Of a DNA stretch of 64,000 nucleotides, positions 10,408 through 20,900 are shown piece by piece. The notes under the pieces are model-generated. The model did no database searches. It had not been told where the DNA came from and saw nothing but the letters and a program-made list of their open reading frames with translations. Numbering within the stretch: position 1 is the first letter of the stretch; each line of letters begins with the position of its first letter. The DNA comes from Favolaschia claudopus (lineage: Eukaryota > Basidiomycota > Agaricomycetes > Agaricales > Mycenaceae), in NCBI GenBank assembly GCA_037176885.1, contig JAWWNJ010000024.1, forward strand, positions 434,001 to 498,000, given 5' to 3'. Position numbers and translations under genes: made by a program.

Positions 10408-11979
10408 ATGCTATCCCCCTTCTCAGACCGACTTGGGACTAACTACGTCCCTTCCGACGAAGAAATCGAGCAGATAAAAGACGATCTTTCCTGGCGCACT
10501 GAAGAGCTAGCTCGACTCGACGACCGTATCCGCGAGCTTTCCGAACAGCGAGATAAAATCCAGGCATATGTCGATTCTCACAAGGCTTTGATTTCCCATC
10601 CTCGACGCCTACCTCTGGACATCTTGGAAGCTATATTCCTTGCATGTTTGCCGACAAAAAGAAATGCGGCGATGAGCGTGCAAGAAGCTCCGTTGCTCCT
10701 GTGCCGGATTTGTAGCTCCTGGAGGGTAGCGGCGATAGAGTTCATGCCGAGGCTCTGGACGTCTCTGCACATCTTTGTGGATTTCGTCACCGTTAAAGAT
10801 TCGCGGAACGAAGCCGTTGACCAATGGCTACAACGTGCCGCAAACTGTCCGATATCACTTTCTATTGCTCACGGGGCCTCGGGATGGCCCGTGCCAACAG
10901 ACGAGGCGGTTCGAGCATTAGCCAAGTCTCTTGCGACGTCTTGGAGCAGCTGGCGTCATGTCGAGTTCGCCAGCTTGTCGTCTGTGATGTCCCAAGTGTT
11001 CGAGGAAATTCGTCAGGCTCCACCAAGATTAGAATCTTTCATGTTCACCGGGGATCTCTCCCTGCTCTCGCCGCTCAACCTTTTGGATGCACCCAGCTTA
11101 CGGCGCCTTTCCCTGCAGACCACTGGCCGCCTTCACTTCGCACCGACTCTCTCGGTTGCATGGCATGAGCTTACACACCTCGGCCTTGAATGCACTTCGA
11201 ACCCAGAACAAGCGATACCCCTCAGGGATATCATTCTCTTACTTCAAAAATGTTCGCAGCTTGTATCACTCTCTGCGACGCCCGCAAGCGCCCTTGAAAT
11301 ACCAGGCGATTCTGGGTTGCCACAAGCAGTCCTTCCCCTCCTGGATACATTCATCGTCCCCTCCTATTGGCGCTTAAGCCCTGGTACCTTCAAATGCATC
11401 GTAGATCATCTGTCTATGCCACAACTGCGCCATCTCCATGTCCAGGCAACAAACCTAAATGCTGCGCCATTGCCTTTTCCACTTGCCTTTGTCGGAGAGA
11501 AGTTACCTCTTGTCGAGGACTTTTCACTTCATCTGGGCTCCTTCACAAAGGAATTGCTTTTGGCAACACTACAATCGTTTGGATCTCTGAACAGACTTGT
11601 TGTCGATGCTTATGTGTGGGCGGCGAGTAACTGGGGGCCTGACTCCCCTGCGTGCGGTACAATTCCGTTGCTGGAAATTCTCACAAATACTTCTGTCTGT
11701 CCACGCTTGCACGAGCTTGTGGTCATAAATTTGAAGCAGTTGACTACGATAACTCTGGATGCATTTCTGCAGATGCGGATACAGATGGAACCCGAATGTC
11801 GTCTGCGGCACCTCCGTCTCTCTTTTCACAGAGCTTGGGGGCACATGCAGAAATGCCCATCGCCGACCACAGTTGAATCATATCTTGCTGAAGGTCTTGA
11901 GATATCCATTGATCGTGGGAACCCTCCCATCCTTATGCCTTCAGCTTTTACCGGTCTGCCGCCGGAGACATACGCGTGA
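10408..11979 (+). CDS. F-box protein, Agaricomycete type, single exon
   Basis: A 523-residue uninterrupted frame, unusual among these intron-rich neighbours. Residues 15-55 form a coiled coil (EEIEQIKDDLSWRTEELARL, RIRELSEQRDKIQAYVDSHK). An F-box-like segment follows at about 65-115 (HPRRLPLDILEAIFLACLP, LCRICSSWRVAAIEFMPRLW). The rest has leucine-rich, LRR-like spacing (DAPSLRRLSLQTTG, LTHLGLECT, LRHLHVQATNL). This coiled-coil/F-box/LRR layout belongs to a large lineage-expanded agaricomycete family thought to supply SCF substrate receptors. No substrate can be named. It lies between the two inverted copies of the secreted-protein gene. Confidence 0.85.
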   Translation: MLSPFSDRLGTNYVPSDEEIEQIKDDLSWRTEELARLDDRIRELSEQRDKIQAYVDSHKALISHPRRLPLDILEAIFLACLPTKRNAAMSVQEAPLLLCRICSSWRVAAIEFMPRLWTSLHIFVDFVTVKDSRNEAVDQWLQRAANCPISLSIAHGASGWPVPTDEAVRALAKSLATSWSSWRHVEFASLSSVMSQVFEEIRQAPPRLESFMFTGDLSLLSPLNLLDAPSLRRLSLQTTGRLHFAPTLSVAWHELTHLGLECTSNPEQAIPLRDIILLLQKCSQLVSLSATPASALEIPGDSGLPQAVLPLLDTFIVPSYWRLSPGTFKCIVDHLSMPQLRHLHVQATNLNAAPLPFPLAFVGEKLPLVEDFSLHLGSFTKELLLATLQSFGSLNRLVVDAYVWAASNWGPDSPACGTIPLLEILTNTSVCPRLHELVVINLKQLTTITLDAFLQMRIQMEPECRLRHLRLSFHRAWGHMQKCPSPTTVESYLAEGLEISIDRGNPPILMPSAFTGLPPETYA

Positions 11980-12640
11980 ATCTTGTACATATTTCCCGCT
12001 ATCGTTTTGATTTTCAAGGACTCATTTGAGTTTTTCAAGGCGCTATCTTCTCTGCTACAGTTCACTTCAGTGCGGGAAAGTCTTCATTGTGATCAAACAA
12101 GGAGCTCTTTATAATTATGTAATTCATTCAAGCTTGTCTTGGACAGTCTTCGCCACTCTCCAATTCCCTTCAGCCTTCCCGTTCCCGTTACTCAGAATGT
12201 TCCTTGATCTGCAGGGACCCGTAGCGCGCGAAGGTTGGCGCGCTCTCTGAATTTCTAGTCTGCCTCAGGGAGAATAGTCTTCGTTGGCTTCGACGATGGC
12301 CTATAACGATCAATGCAAGGGCTCGCACAGATCTAGCAGGTCTTGAATCCCTTGAATATCGATCTATTTCTTGTTCGGCCCAAGTTCCGCCCCACCATCA
12401 ATGCACCTCGAGCTCGATCTCGAAATTTCCAACAAATTATCACGAGGCGTTACCATCCATGCATGCCCTATTTCCTCTGAGCCGCGCTGGCCCTTCCCCC
12501 CGGACTTTAATGTCCGTTTTAAACTGAATCTAGGCACTACTTAATTGGCGGAATACCTGCCATCTAAATTAATTCGTTGACTCAACTACTTGCGCGGAAC
12601 CCGTTCGAGCACTGGCACTGCACTGGCAAACAATTATTCT
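11980..12640. other. intergenic, no gene seen
   Basis: 3' flank of the F-box gene and the region before the duplicated segment. Only short overlapping frames are present, with no conserved block. Confidence 0.4.
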
Positions 12641-12654
12641 TGCCGCACCCTTCC

Positions 12655-13004
12655 GACCCATGCCGACTATGTACGCAGATTCGAGGCTTTCGCTGCCAAA
12701 ACCCATGGCAACCCCGGCGATCCTCGTGCCTCTCCCGCTGCGCCCACCGACCCTCAAGACTTCGCGTGCACTTTGCAGTCCATGTGGGGCTGCTATGAGG
12801 GTCACCCTCCACTGTAGACTTCAACTTTTCCTGCTCTTAGGGTGGTTCAACTCGGAGAAATACAAGACGGTATAAGATGCAGCAAGCAGCCTTAGCCGAC
12901 GTCCTCGTCCTCCCGAAAACCCCGACGCTCTTTTGCATTCATTCGCATTCGCACTACGCGTACTCACTTTCCTTTGAAAAAAAAAAAAAAAAAAACGACT
13001 CGAA
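12655..13004 (+). repeat. duplicated upstream region, copy 2
   Basis: Aligns with the minus strand of 7973-8260. It keeps the core blocks (TACGCAGATTCGAG, CAGTCCATGTGGG, GGTATAAGATGCAG, CCCCGACGCTCTTT) but has two visible insertions. One lies between the CAGTCCATGTGGG and TATA blocks. The other is a run of 19 A at 12977-12995 just before the old start codon. The TATA box is changed to TATAAG. Confidence 0.8.
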
Positions 13005-13748
13005 ATGCTCGCTTCATTCGTCCTCGCAGCCCTCCAGAGCCCTCCTCAGCACTGTCACTGTCAAATCCGCTTCCCCGTTTCAAGGCGGAACGCGCCGCAA
13101 CCTGCTCGCCCCCTGTAGGCAAAGGCGTTTCCGTCACCAGCACCCTCGATAACGACGTCGGGCTTCCTCTCGGACGCGGGGAACTGACTGCGAGTAGCTT
13201 CTCCGCGAGCAACATCCTTCTATGGACTTAGCCGGTTGCGAGCACGGGCCTTTGGGAGATCACTAAATCTACCAGTGGGGGGGACTTATCAGATCAAGTA
13301 AGTGTGTTTATATCCTGGAAACTTTGTTCAAGTACGAATGTCTGAATTGATTCTGTTTTCTACTTACTCTTTACTTTAGAGGCAAGGACGGCCTATTCTG
13401 GAATGTCTCCCCCCTTGGAAAACGTCGTACTTGACACCAAGATTCCCGTCAACTCTATTTTCCCTTCCGCGCAGTACGTAGCTCGACCTTTCCGTGGTAC
13501 TCACTTTGCCAGTGTTTGAGAGAGCTGACCCGCTGAACATCACCTGCACCAGCTGCACGTCCGCCCGCGCCACGGGCTGCACCTTCTCCAACAGGGACAC
13601 CAGCTCCGCTACCTCGCGCACCAACTGCATCATCAACGACCGCATCCCCGAGTTTTTGGACCAGTCGTTCTTTGATGATTGCAACCCCAATGGACGCGGG
13701 GCGGGACATGAGTTGGGGACGGAGTTGACTATTGAGTATCATTTGTGA
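13005..13748 (+). pseudogene. decayed inverted copy of the secreted cysteine-rich protein gene
   Basis: The copy begins MLASFVLAAL as at 7972 and ends with matching TIEYHL and a stop at 13748. It carries several disabling changes. A 10-nt near-duplicate insertion sits in the signal-peptide codons (about 13030-13045), with other small insertions just after it. TAG at 13229-13231 replaces the CAG of WTQP. One extra base lies in a 7-G run at 13277-13283, and one in the 4-A run at 13419-13422. An 18-nt deletion near 13533 removes the second intron's acceptor and the next codons. Both intron positions are still visible, so the copy arose from DNA, not mRNA. The third exon remains open and keeps all five of its cysteines (CTSC, GC, NC, DDC). 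Confidence 0.85.
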
Positions 13749-15226
13749 GAGGTGTCGTGTAGTTGCTGTAGTTGCGACTTCTGTACATGCTCAGCTGTAT
13801 GTATGTTGCAACGTTCATGAGAGTCGCTTCGGTTTTTTTTTTTTTTGAAATTCATTCAAGTGGCACTAGCACCTTGACACCTCGTTTGCTTTGTATAGCT
13901 TGGTGGTCATGCTAGACTCTTTCGAGGTTTGTTGTCGGGGCTCGGCTGAGGAAGTTGCAGAACTGAGAACCTGATCATGAGCCTCTTGAAAATTCTTAAC
14001 GACAACACGGCGATCTGGCGAGCTGGAGGGGCAGAACACTGTGTAGTCGAGCAAGATGACCTGTCGGCGCGGGACGGGTTTCCGTCCCGTTTGCGGCGCT
14101 GGGTTGATTTCAATGAGTAGCAGAGAGACAAGCAAGAGACCAATTGGAGACAAGCGCGAGGCCGAAGTACCTCACGTGGACGGAAATTCTTTGAGGTTTT
14201 GTAGGAACTTGATTGTCCATCCCGAGCTCTCGGCTTTTTGGCGGCAGCGTGCACGGGCGGTGAGCATGTATACTATAGAACCACTGTATATAGCCCAGCT
14301 TCGTCGGAGCAGCGAAACAGAGGATCCGAATTATTGTATGCCCTCTTGTCAACGGCTCTCAAAGCGGAGTAGCAGCCCCAAATACGCAGAAGAAAACAAG
14401 TTGCGGGGTTGATGTTGCATTGCCAGGGTCAGGCGACGAAAATACGTATAGCGGGCGAGCAAGGCAATACAGGACGCTGTAGAGGTACGAGGAAGACATG
14501 AGCCGCTGTGAGTGGATGACTTGCGATATGAGGGCCTGATTTCCGGGTTGGAATCGGTAACGAGCATGCGGGTGACAGATTCGCAGGCACGTAATTACCA
14601 GAGTTGCGGTACAGAGATGTTTGTTGGCTCGAAATCATGAGTATGCGTGAGCCTCACGTTGATCGTTACAGAGACCGGTTACTTTGACTCGGAAGCGTGG
14701 TAAGTACTCGGTTTGAGATGATTCCCGTGGGCGCTGGATAACGGGTTGTGTGCAGCATTTGTCGTCAAGCTAAGAAGGAAGCCGACTGAGTACTGGGCGA
14801 GCATCGACTTCTACGCAAGGATCCGACTCGGAACTGTTGATTGTAGCACATGGATTGGCTCTACATGCGGCGGTCTATTGTACCAGGAATAGTCGGTCAG
14901 GAACAACCGGTTACAAAACCAGAAGAGGAGCTGGTACTACTGGTAGACGGCCAGGATTGTGAGAAGTCGACTGAAGTTGACCTTGACGGTTGCCTGGATC
15001 AGATTCCGGCGTATGCTTGTCAGACAAAATTTTGGTGTCGGGAATTGTCGTTGAGATGGTTCGTGGAATCGTGGGGGTTTTAAAGCAGATTGGCAGCGAT
15101 GAGGAGACGGGGAAGAGAGTTGTAGTCACAAGTTGTGGACGGCAAACCACGGAGGCTTTCGGAGACGAGACGAGACGAGACAAGGTGACAGAAGCGAGTT
15201 AATTAAGGACTCGGGAGCAATAGCAG
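13749..15226. other. 1.5 kb gene-poor stretch
   Basis: No conserved protein or convincing intron chain was found. A minus-strand frame at 14153-13866 begins MSPIGLLLVSLLLIEI, signal-like, but the remainder lacks any family feature and I do not call it. The last 150 bp should hold the promoter of the F-box/WD40 gene. Confidence 0.4.
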
Positions 15227-17483
15227 ATGGCAAACACGGAACAAATAAACAATCTCTCTCTCTCTTCGTCTACCGTGATGGAGTCGTCTACGGTGTTCAT
15301 GGTGCCGGTGCTGTCCCCGCCGACGCCCGAGCCAGACTCAGACTCATTTGTACCAATCCCCGTCGCGCTGCCCCGAAACCCCGCCCTGCGCCAGCAGTAT
15401 CTGGCCTCCCTGCTGCACTCGCTCTCGCCCGCTGAGCTCCTCTTCGTCTCAACCACCATCGCCCCCCTCCTCAAGCGCGACTTCATCTCAGACCTGCCCA
15501 CTGAGCTCGCCCTCATGGTCCTCGCCTGCATCGACGAGCCCCGCACCCTCGCCAGGGCCGGCCGGGTCAGCCGGCGCTGGAAGGACATGGTCGCGGACGA
15601 GGCCATCTGGCGCGGCATGTGCATCCGCAGCGGGTTCAACAGCCGCGAGCCCAGGACCGCGCTCAACAGACATCGCGTGGAAAGCAGAGACGACGAGCCG
15701 CTGGAGGAGATGGAGCAGTTCGCGTCGTTCCCGATGGATCCCCCGCAGCAATGGCTCGCAGCGAAGAAGCGCAAGGCAAAGGCGCCGATGGTCTCCCCGC
15801 CCCCCAGCCCATCGCACTCGCCATTCTCATACTACCTGCATTTCAAGCAGTCGTATAGCACAAGTAAATCTCTCCCTCATAACCCGCTAATGACACCTAA
15901 CCTGCTCGCAGTGATGAACTGGCGGCACGGCGGCACCCTCCTCCGCGCGCACCGCATGGCCCCGACGCCCCCGCCTCCGAGCACCGGCGGCGCGCTCAAC
16001 TCCATCGACGTCATCACCTCCGTCGCGCTCGACCACGACTGGGTCGTCGTCGGCCTCGCCAACAGCCGCATCCACGTCTTCAGCAGCCGCACCGGCGTCC
16101 TCGCGCGCACCCTCGTCGGCCACGACGCCGGCGTCTGGGGCGTCTGTCTCGTCGGCCGCGGCGGGGCCTGGGTCGGGGAGCGGCTCCCTCCACCGCCTGG
16201 TGGTGTAGATAACGTCCCCCCGATGTGGCGCACACCGCTTGGGCTGGACCTCCCCATCGACGACGACGATCTGAATAACAACACGCCGCCGCCGTTCCCG
16301 GGCAAACGCAGCTCCCCGTGCTCCGCCTCCGACGGCTGGGGCCAGCCCAACTCGCTCGTCGTCAGCGGCGGCTGCGACAAAGTCCTCCGCGTCTGGGACG
16401 TCCGCTCCGGCGCCCCCATCCACGTCCTCTCCGGACACACCTCCACCATCCGCTGCCTCAAAATGCTGCACAACCGCCCCATCGCCATCACCGGCTCGCG
16501 GGACTCCACTTTGCGGGTCTGGGACGTGCAGAAAGGCCGCATGATAAGGGTGATGGCGGGGCATACGGGGAGCGTGAGGTGTTTGGATGTGTGTGGTGGG
16601 AGGGCGGTGAGCGGGAGCTATGATGCGACGTGTCGGGTGTGGGATGTGGATAGCGGGGAGTGTGTGTTTGTGTTGAGGGGGCATTTTCATCAGATTTATT
16701 CGGTTGCGTTTGATGGGGTGAGGATTGCGTCGGGGGGTTTGGATACGACGGTGAGGGTTTGGGATGCGTTGTCTGGGTGGGGTTTTTTTTGTTGTTGTTC
16801 GAGATTGTTTATTTTATTCATGATTGTTCGTTTTTTTTTATCGCAGCCACTGCCTCGCCCTCCTGCAAGGCCACACCGCGCTCGTCTGCCAACTCCAACT
16901 CTCGCCCTCTTCCCCCTCCTCCCCCTCCCCAAATTCCTCCTCTTCCCCTTCCCACGCTTCCTCCCCAAATTCCCCCTCACCCCAAGAAAACCCTTCACCA
17001 ATCCTAGTAACCGGCGGCTCCGACGGCCGCGTCATAACGTTCTCCCTCGCCACCTACACCGCGCTCCACCGCATCGCCGCGCACGACTCCTCCGTCACCT
17101 CATTACAATTCGATTCAAGGTGGCTCGTGACGGCGGGGAACGATGGAAGGGTGAGGTTGTGGGATGTGGGGACGGGGGGGTATGTACGGGAGTTGAGTGA
17201 GGGGGGGGAGAGTGTTTGGAAGGTTTGTTTTGGGGGGGAGGGGCGGGCGGATTCGTATTCTGTCGATAAAGCGAATCGTTCTAGAGATGTGGGGAATCAG
17301 ATGGGGAGGGGGAGGAGGACGGCGAGAAGGGAGGGTGGGGAGGATGGGTGGGAAGGGGATTGGGACGAGGGGCACGGGCACGACGGTGGGGGGGATGTGA
17401 TTGCGATTATGTGTAAGAGGGCGGGGAAGAGTGTCATGGAGATCTGGAGTTTTAGGCCGCAGGATGTGGGGAGGGCGGGGTGA
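15227..17483 (+). CDS. F-box/WD40 SCF substrate receptor (Cdc4/Pop1/Met30 class)
   Basis: Three exons join in phase: 15227-15863, 15912-16776 and 16847-17483, giving 712 residues. The F-box is at about 88-132 (ISDLPTELALMVLACIDEPR, RVSRRWKDMVADEAIWRGMC). WD40 repeats follow from about 250: GHDAGVWGVCLVG, SGGCDKVLRVWDVRSG, GHTSTIRCLKM, GSRDSTLRVWDVQKG, GHTGSVRCLDV, SGSYDATCRVWDVDSG, GHFHQIYSVAFDG, SGGLDTTVRVWDALSG, GGSDGRVITFSL, TAGNDGRVRLWDVGTG. The propeller recruits phosphorylated substrates and the F-box binds Skp1. Low-complexity insertions (Pro/Ser about residues 560-590, Gly/Arg near the C-terminus) separate blades. Which yeast-type receptor it matches cannot be decided by eye. Wobble-base skew flips sharply within the gene (see findings). 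Confidence 0.9.
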
Positions 17484-17969
17484 GGGTTGATTTTAGCTCT
17501 GTCCTCATCCTTGACCAGGTGAGGCGTTTCTGTTCAACTGTATGTTGAAGGATTCTCTTCCCCCCTCTTTCCCTCTATCGCTATCGCTATCCCATCTCTC
17601 GTCTCTCACTCGCTCGAAGTTGTTGTTACACCAGTCCTCCCCCAAGAAGTATCTGTATCCGTCTGTCTGTCTTAAATGGTTACTACTGTAGCATACACCC
17701 CAACTATACAACAACAATCCTATTCTTACTACTCGATTTATATACGCTCTGATTTCGTTTGGATTTGGTCGAGGATGCGAGGGCAACTTCAAGTGACGAT
17801 GTGTTTTCAAGTAACCTCCATGGTCGCATTGGCTTTAAGCCTTGCACCTAAGGTTCGAAGAGGTTCGAGCATCTATGTAGTTGTACAGATAAATTACATG
17901 ACAACAAGTTAATGCGAGGTATACAGAGGTATGTAGATGCGTATGACAACGTTAACAATACAGAACGTG
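17484..17969. other. convergent 3' region
   Basis: 486 bp between the stops of the F-box/WD40 gene and POL1. It is pyrimidine-rich near 17550-17640. I see no gene. Confidence 0.4.
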
Positions 17970-20900
17970 CTACAGATTCATAAACGAGAAAATAGTGCTC
18001 AGCTCCACCCAACGGCGCGCAGACTGGTCTAAATAGCGCTCTACACAACCCCCCATGGTCTGTAAAAACCCAAGGTTGTTCGCGATGAGGGCGCTGACGG
18101 TGTCTATGAGAAGATTTTTTGAGTCAACTTGCTTCGTCGCCGGAAAATAAACTAAGCGCTACACACCAGTGTTGGTTGACCCAACGACCGCCCTTGCGGC
18201 CTTTTCCGGGTTAAATAGGTAGGCGTAATACCGCAGTTGATTGTATAATCGGGCATCGGAATACTATCGTTACGCATGTTAGGCAATCCAGAAGTGGTTT
18301 TATATATTGGGGCGAAAATAATACGAACCTCAAAGACGACCGTTCCCTTACACCCTTTCTGCAGACACCGTCGGCCCCATACGCCCATCTTGCGCGTCCG
18401 GTGGCCGCACGAAGTGTCATTACAAAGCGTCCAGCCTTCGTAGTATCTTGCGATATGATGCCGTATCTGGGTCTCGAGCTGCACCTGCAAGCTGCCCGCA
18501 CTAATCGGCATGTTGCAGCTTGCGTTGGGGCAGGTAGGGCCGGAGGGCGCGAGGATACATCGCTGCATGGGATTGAGAGTCCCAACATGAGGCACAAATC
18601 ACGGATAATAATAATGGAAAAAAGGCTTACATCTCGGTCATGGATGGGTGCAAACTCAAACTCGACGCTGCAGCGGCGACACCGGACGGTGAAAGGGGAG
18701 GCGTCCTTGAACCGCTCGCTGTCGGACATCTGGGAGTCCAGGGAAGAGAAGGAGGGCTCATCGACTGAGCTGGAGGCGGCCGCCCGGTAGCGAGAGGGAT
18801 CCAGTCCTATGTAACAACATGAGAACACGGTTATGAAATAATCTCGCTCAGTCTCACCTAAACATTCCGCCAGACGAGAGCGGTCAGTGCCCTCGATTGG
18901 TTCACACAATCTCTCGATTGGAGGAAGGACCTGATGTCCCAAATAGTACTCGTAATCTAGCGACCACATTGATTAGCATGGAAAGGTTGAAATGCGGCAT
19001 GTTCTTACCCAGCTTCAACCCAGAATCGGCCTTCTTGAACTCTTCAGGATGTTTGGCCCTGTCCGCCTGAGCCGTCTTTGCGGTCTGCTCGCCTTCCGCA
19101 AGACAGAAAACATAGGGTATCACGTCTCCGAGCTTCGCGTCTCCACCACGCGCCTTCATCCGCAGGGCGACCTGAACATGGGGTTGTGCTTTGACGTCCG
19201 GATAGTCCTGAGGGTTTTTACCCAGACGCTGTACATCAGTCAGCACCAGATCAGCTGGAATGATGGCTACTGGGGTCGTACCTTGAAAACCGTGAACTCT
19301 TCCAGCTTGATCTTTCCGTCTCGCACGTTTTGTCCGACGGTACTCAAATACTGGTGGATGTTCTGTATCACGTCTTCCTGTGGATCCCCGGACAGTATCT
19401 TGTCCAAAACGTACCTACATCGCTATGAATGAGGGTGATTCAAAAATAGAGACCTGGAGGCACGCACTGTGAAACGGTCTTGGACAGCGAACAGTATTCT
19501 CGACGCTTCATATCCAAGCCCTTGACTTCGGTAGAAGTTTTACCTGCACCCCCATCCTCTACCTTCAGAGCGGCATACTTTTTCTTCTGGAGGAGAAGAA
19601 GCCGCTGGAATACTCCATCCAGGTCAATCTCCAGTAGCTTATATCGCTCGTTGACCGCTTTCTTGAATTCGCCAGAAATTTTGAATGCTTGGTCGAACTC
19701 GACGACATTGGTGTTCACAAAGACCGAATCGGTATCACCGTATACGACCTTGAATCATGATCAGTCGCTTCCAACAACGCGCTCTTAAACAATCAACAAC
19801 ACTTACATCAAGACCCATGTTTTCCGCCAACTCTCGTGTGTGCGTGAGAATCTCTCGGCCCTTGAAGGTAGTGAGGGCGGCAAGCGGCCGGGCATAGAAT
19901 CGCGAATACTCGAAACCCAAGCACCCATACATACTGTTGGCAGTTAGCTTGAGCGCTTGTTGCCGGATATCGTACTGCAGACAGTCAGTCAATTTAAAAC
20001 ATAGTATGCTAGCTAGCTGGCGGCGTACCTGTTTAAGTTGGGTGGCAGGCGTTGACCGATTCTTCATCAAGGACTTGACGGTACGCCGTCGGTCGACGAG
20101 AGTCTTAATCAAACGAGGCAAGACACCTTGAGAGACTTGACTGTCTGGTGGCTCAGGAATCTTCTCCTCGCCTTCCTCGTTCTGAAGAACATCCATTGAG
20201 ATCGAGGCGCAAATATGTGACGAGCTTGGGACGCACCAGCTCTTCCTCGACGCTAACCGTCGTAAAATCGATGTTGTACTCTTGAATGATACTCGGATAC
20301 AGCGAATTGAAGTCCATGACCAGGATATATTTGTCCCATAGTCCTCGCTTGGGCTCGAAAACGAGACCACCCTTGTACTTGTCACGCTTCTTCTTGCTCG
20401 ACGGGGCAGCCTCTCCGTCTTCAGGTTCCGGAAGAGGCTTCGACTTCTTGCCCCACGTCTTGTCCGGACAAATATACTTGAGACGGTGGAATTCGTGCAG
20501 GAGAATGTATTCGTTCCGCTCTGCACGGCCACCGTTCAGCGTCTTATTCCTAGAGAAGATTGAGTTGATGGCTCGAGAAGATGTGCAATATGTTACCAAG
20601 AATTTCCGGCCAGGTTGGTCAGTTGTTTGGTTAGAGGCAGAATGTCGACCTTCAGCGCAATGGCCATATGATAATGGGCATCTAGCTCGCAGTGGCGGAC
20701 AAAGGTGAGCATACGATCGGGTTTGCTGACCGAACCGTCGAAGTAGTTTGCAGTATCATCAGGATCAATGTCCTGACGGACACTCCCCAGATGAGTCTTA
20801 CACATCTCGGTTAATGACCATGTTGTCGAAGCGATCATAGACTGGATAAAGGTGAGGGCAGGCCGAGAAATGAGAGGGATTAATCAATCGCACCTTGGCG

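Noticed and set aside
12977..12995. Run of 19 A as evidence for retroposition of the second gene copy
   Set aside because: The copy retains both introns and the promoter and the A run lies 5' of the gene, so it is a DNA duplication.
7266..13748. Inverted copies as terminal repeats of a transposon
   Set aside because: The repeats are copies of a gene plus promoter, not short terminal repeats; no transposase or target-site duplication is seen.
13866..14153. Minus-strand frame starting MSPIGLLLVSLLLIEI, signal-peptide-like
   Set aside because: Only the start is suggestive; the rest lacks cysteines or any family pattern and no exon joins to it.
15887..16690. Long minus-strand frame (267 codons) opposite the F-box/WD40 gene
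   Set aside because: Antisense shadow of a GC-rich coding exon; product is Ala/Asp/Gly low-complexity, while the sense strand is a clean WD40 protein.
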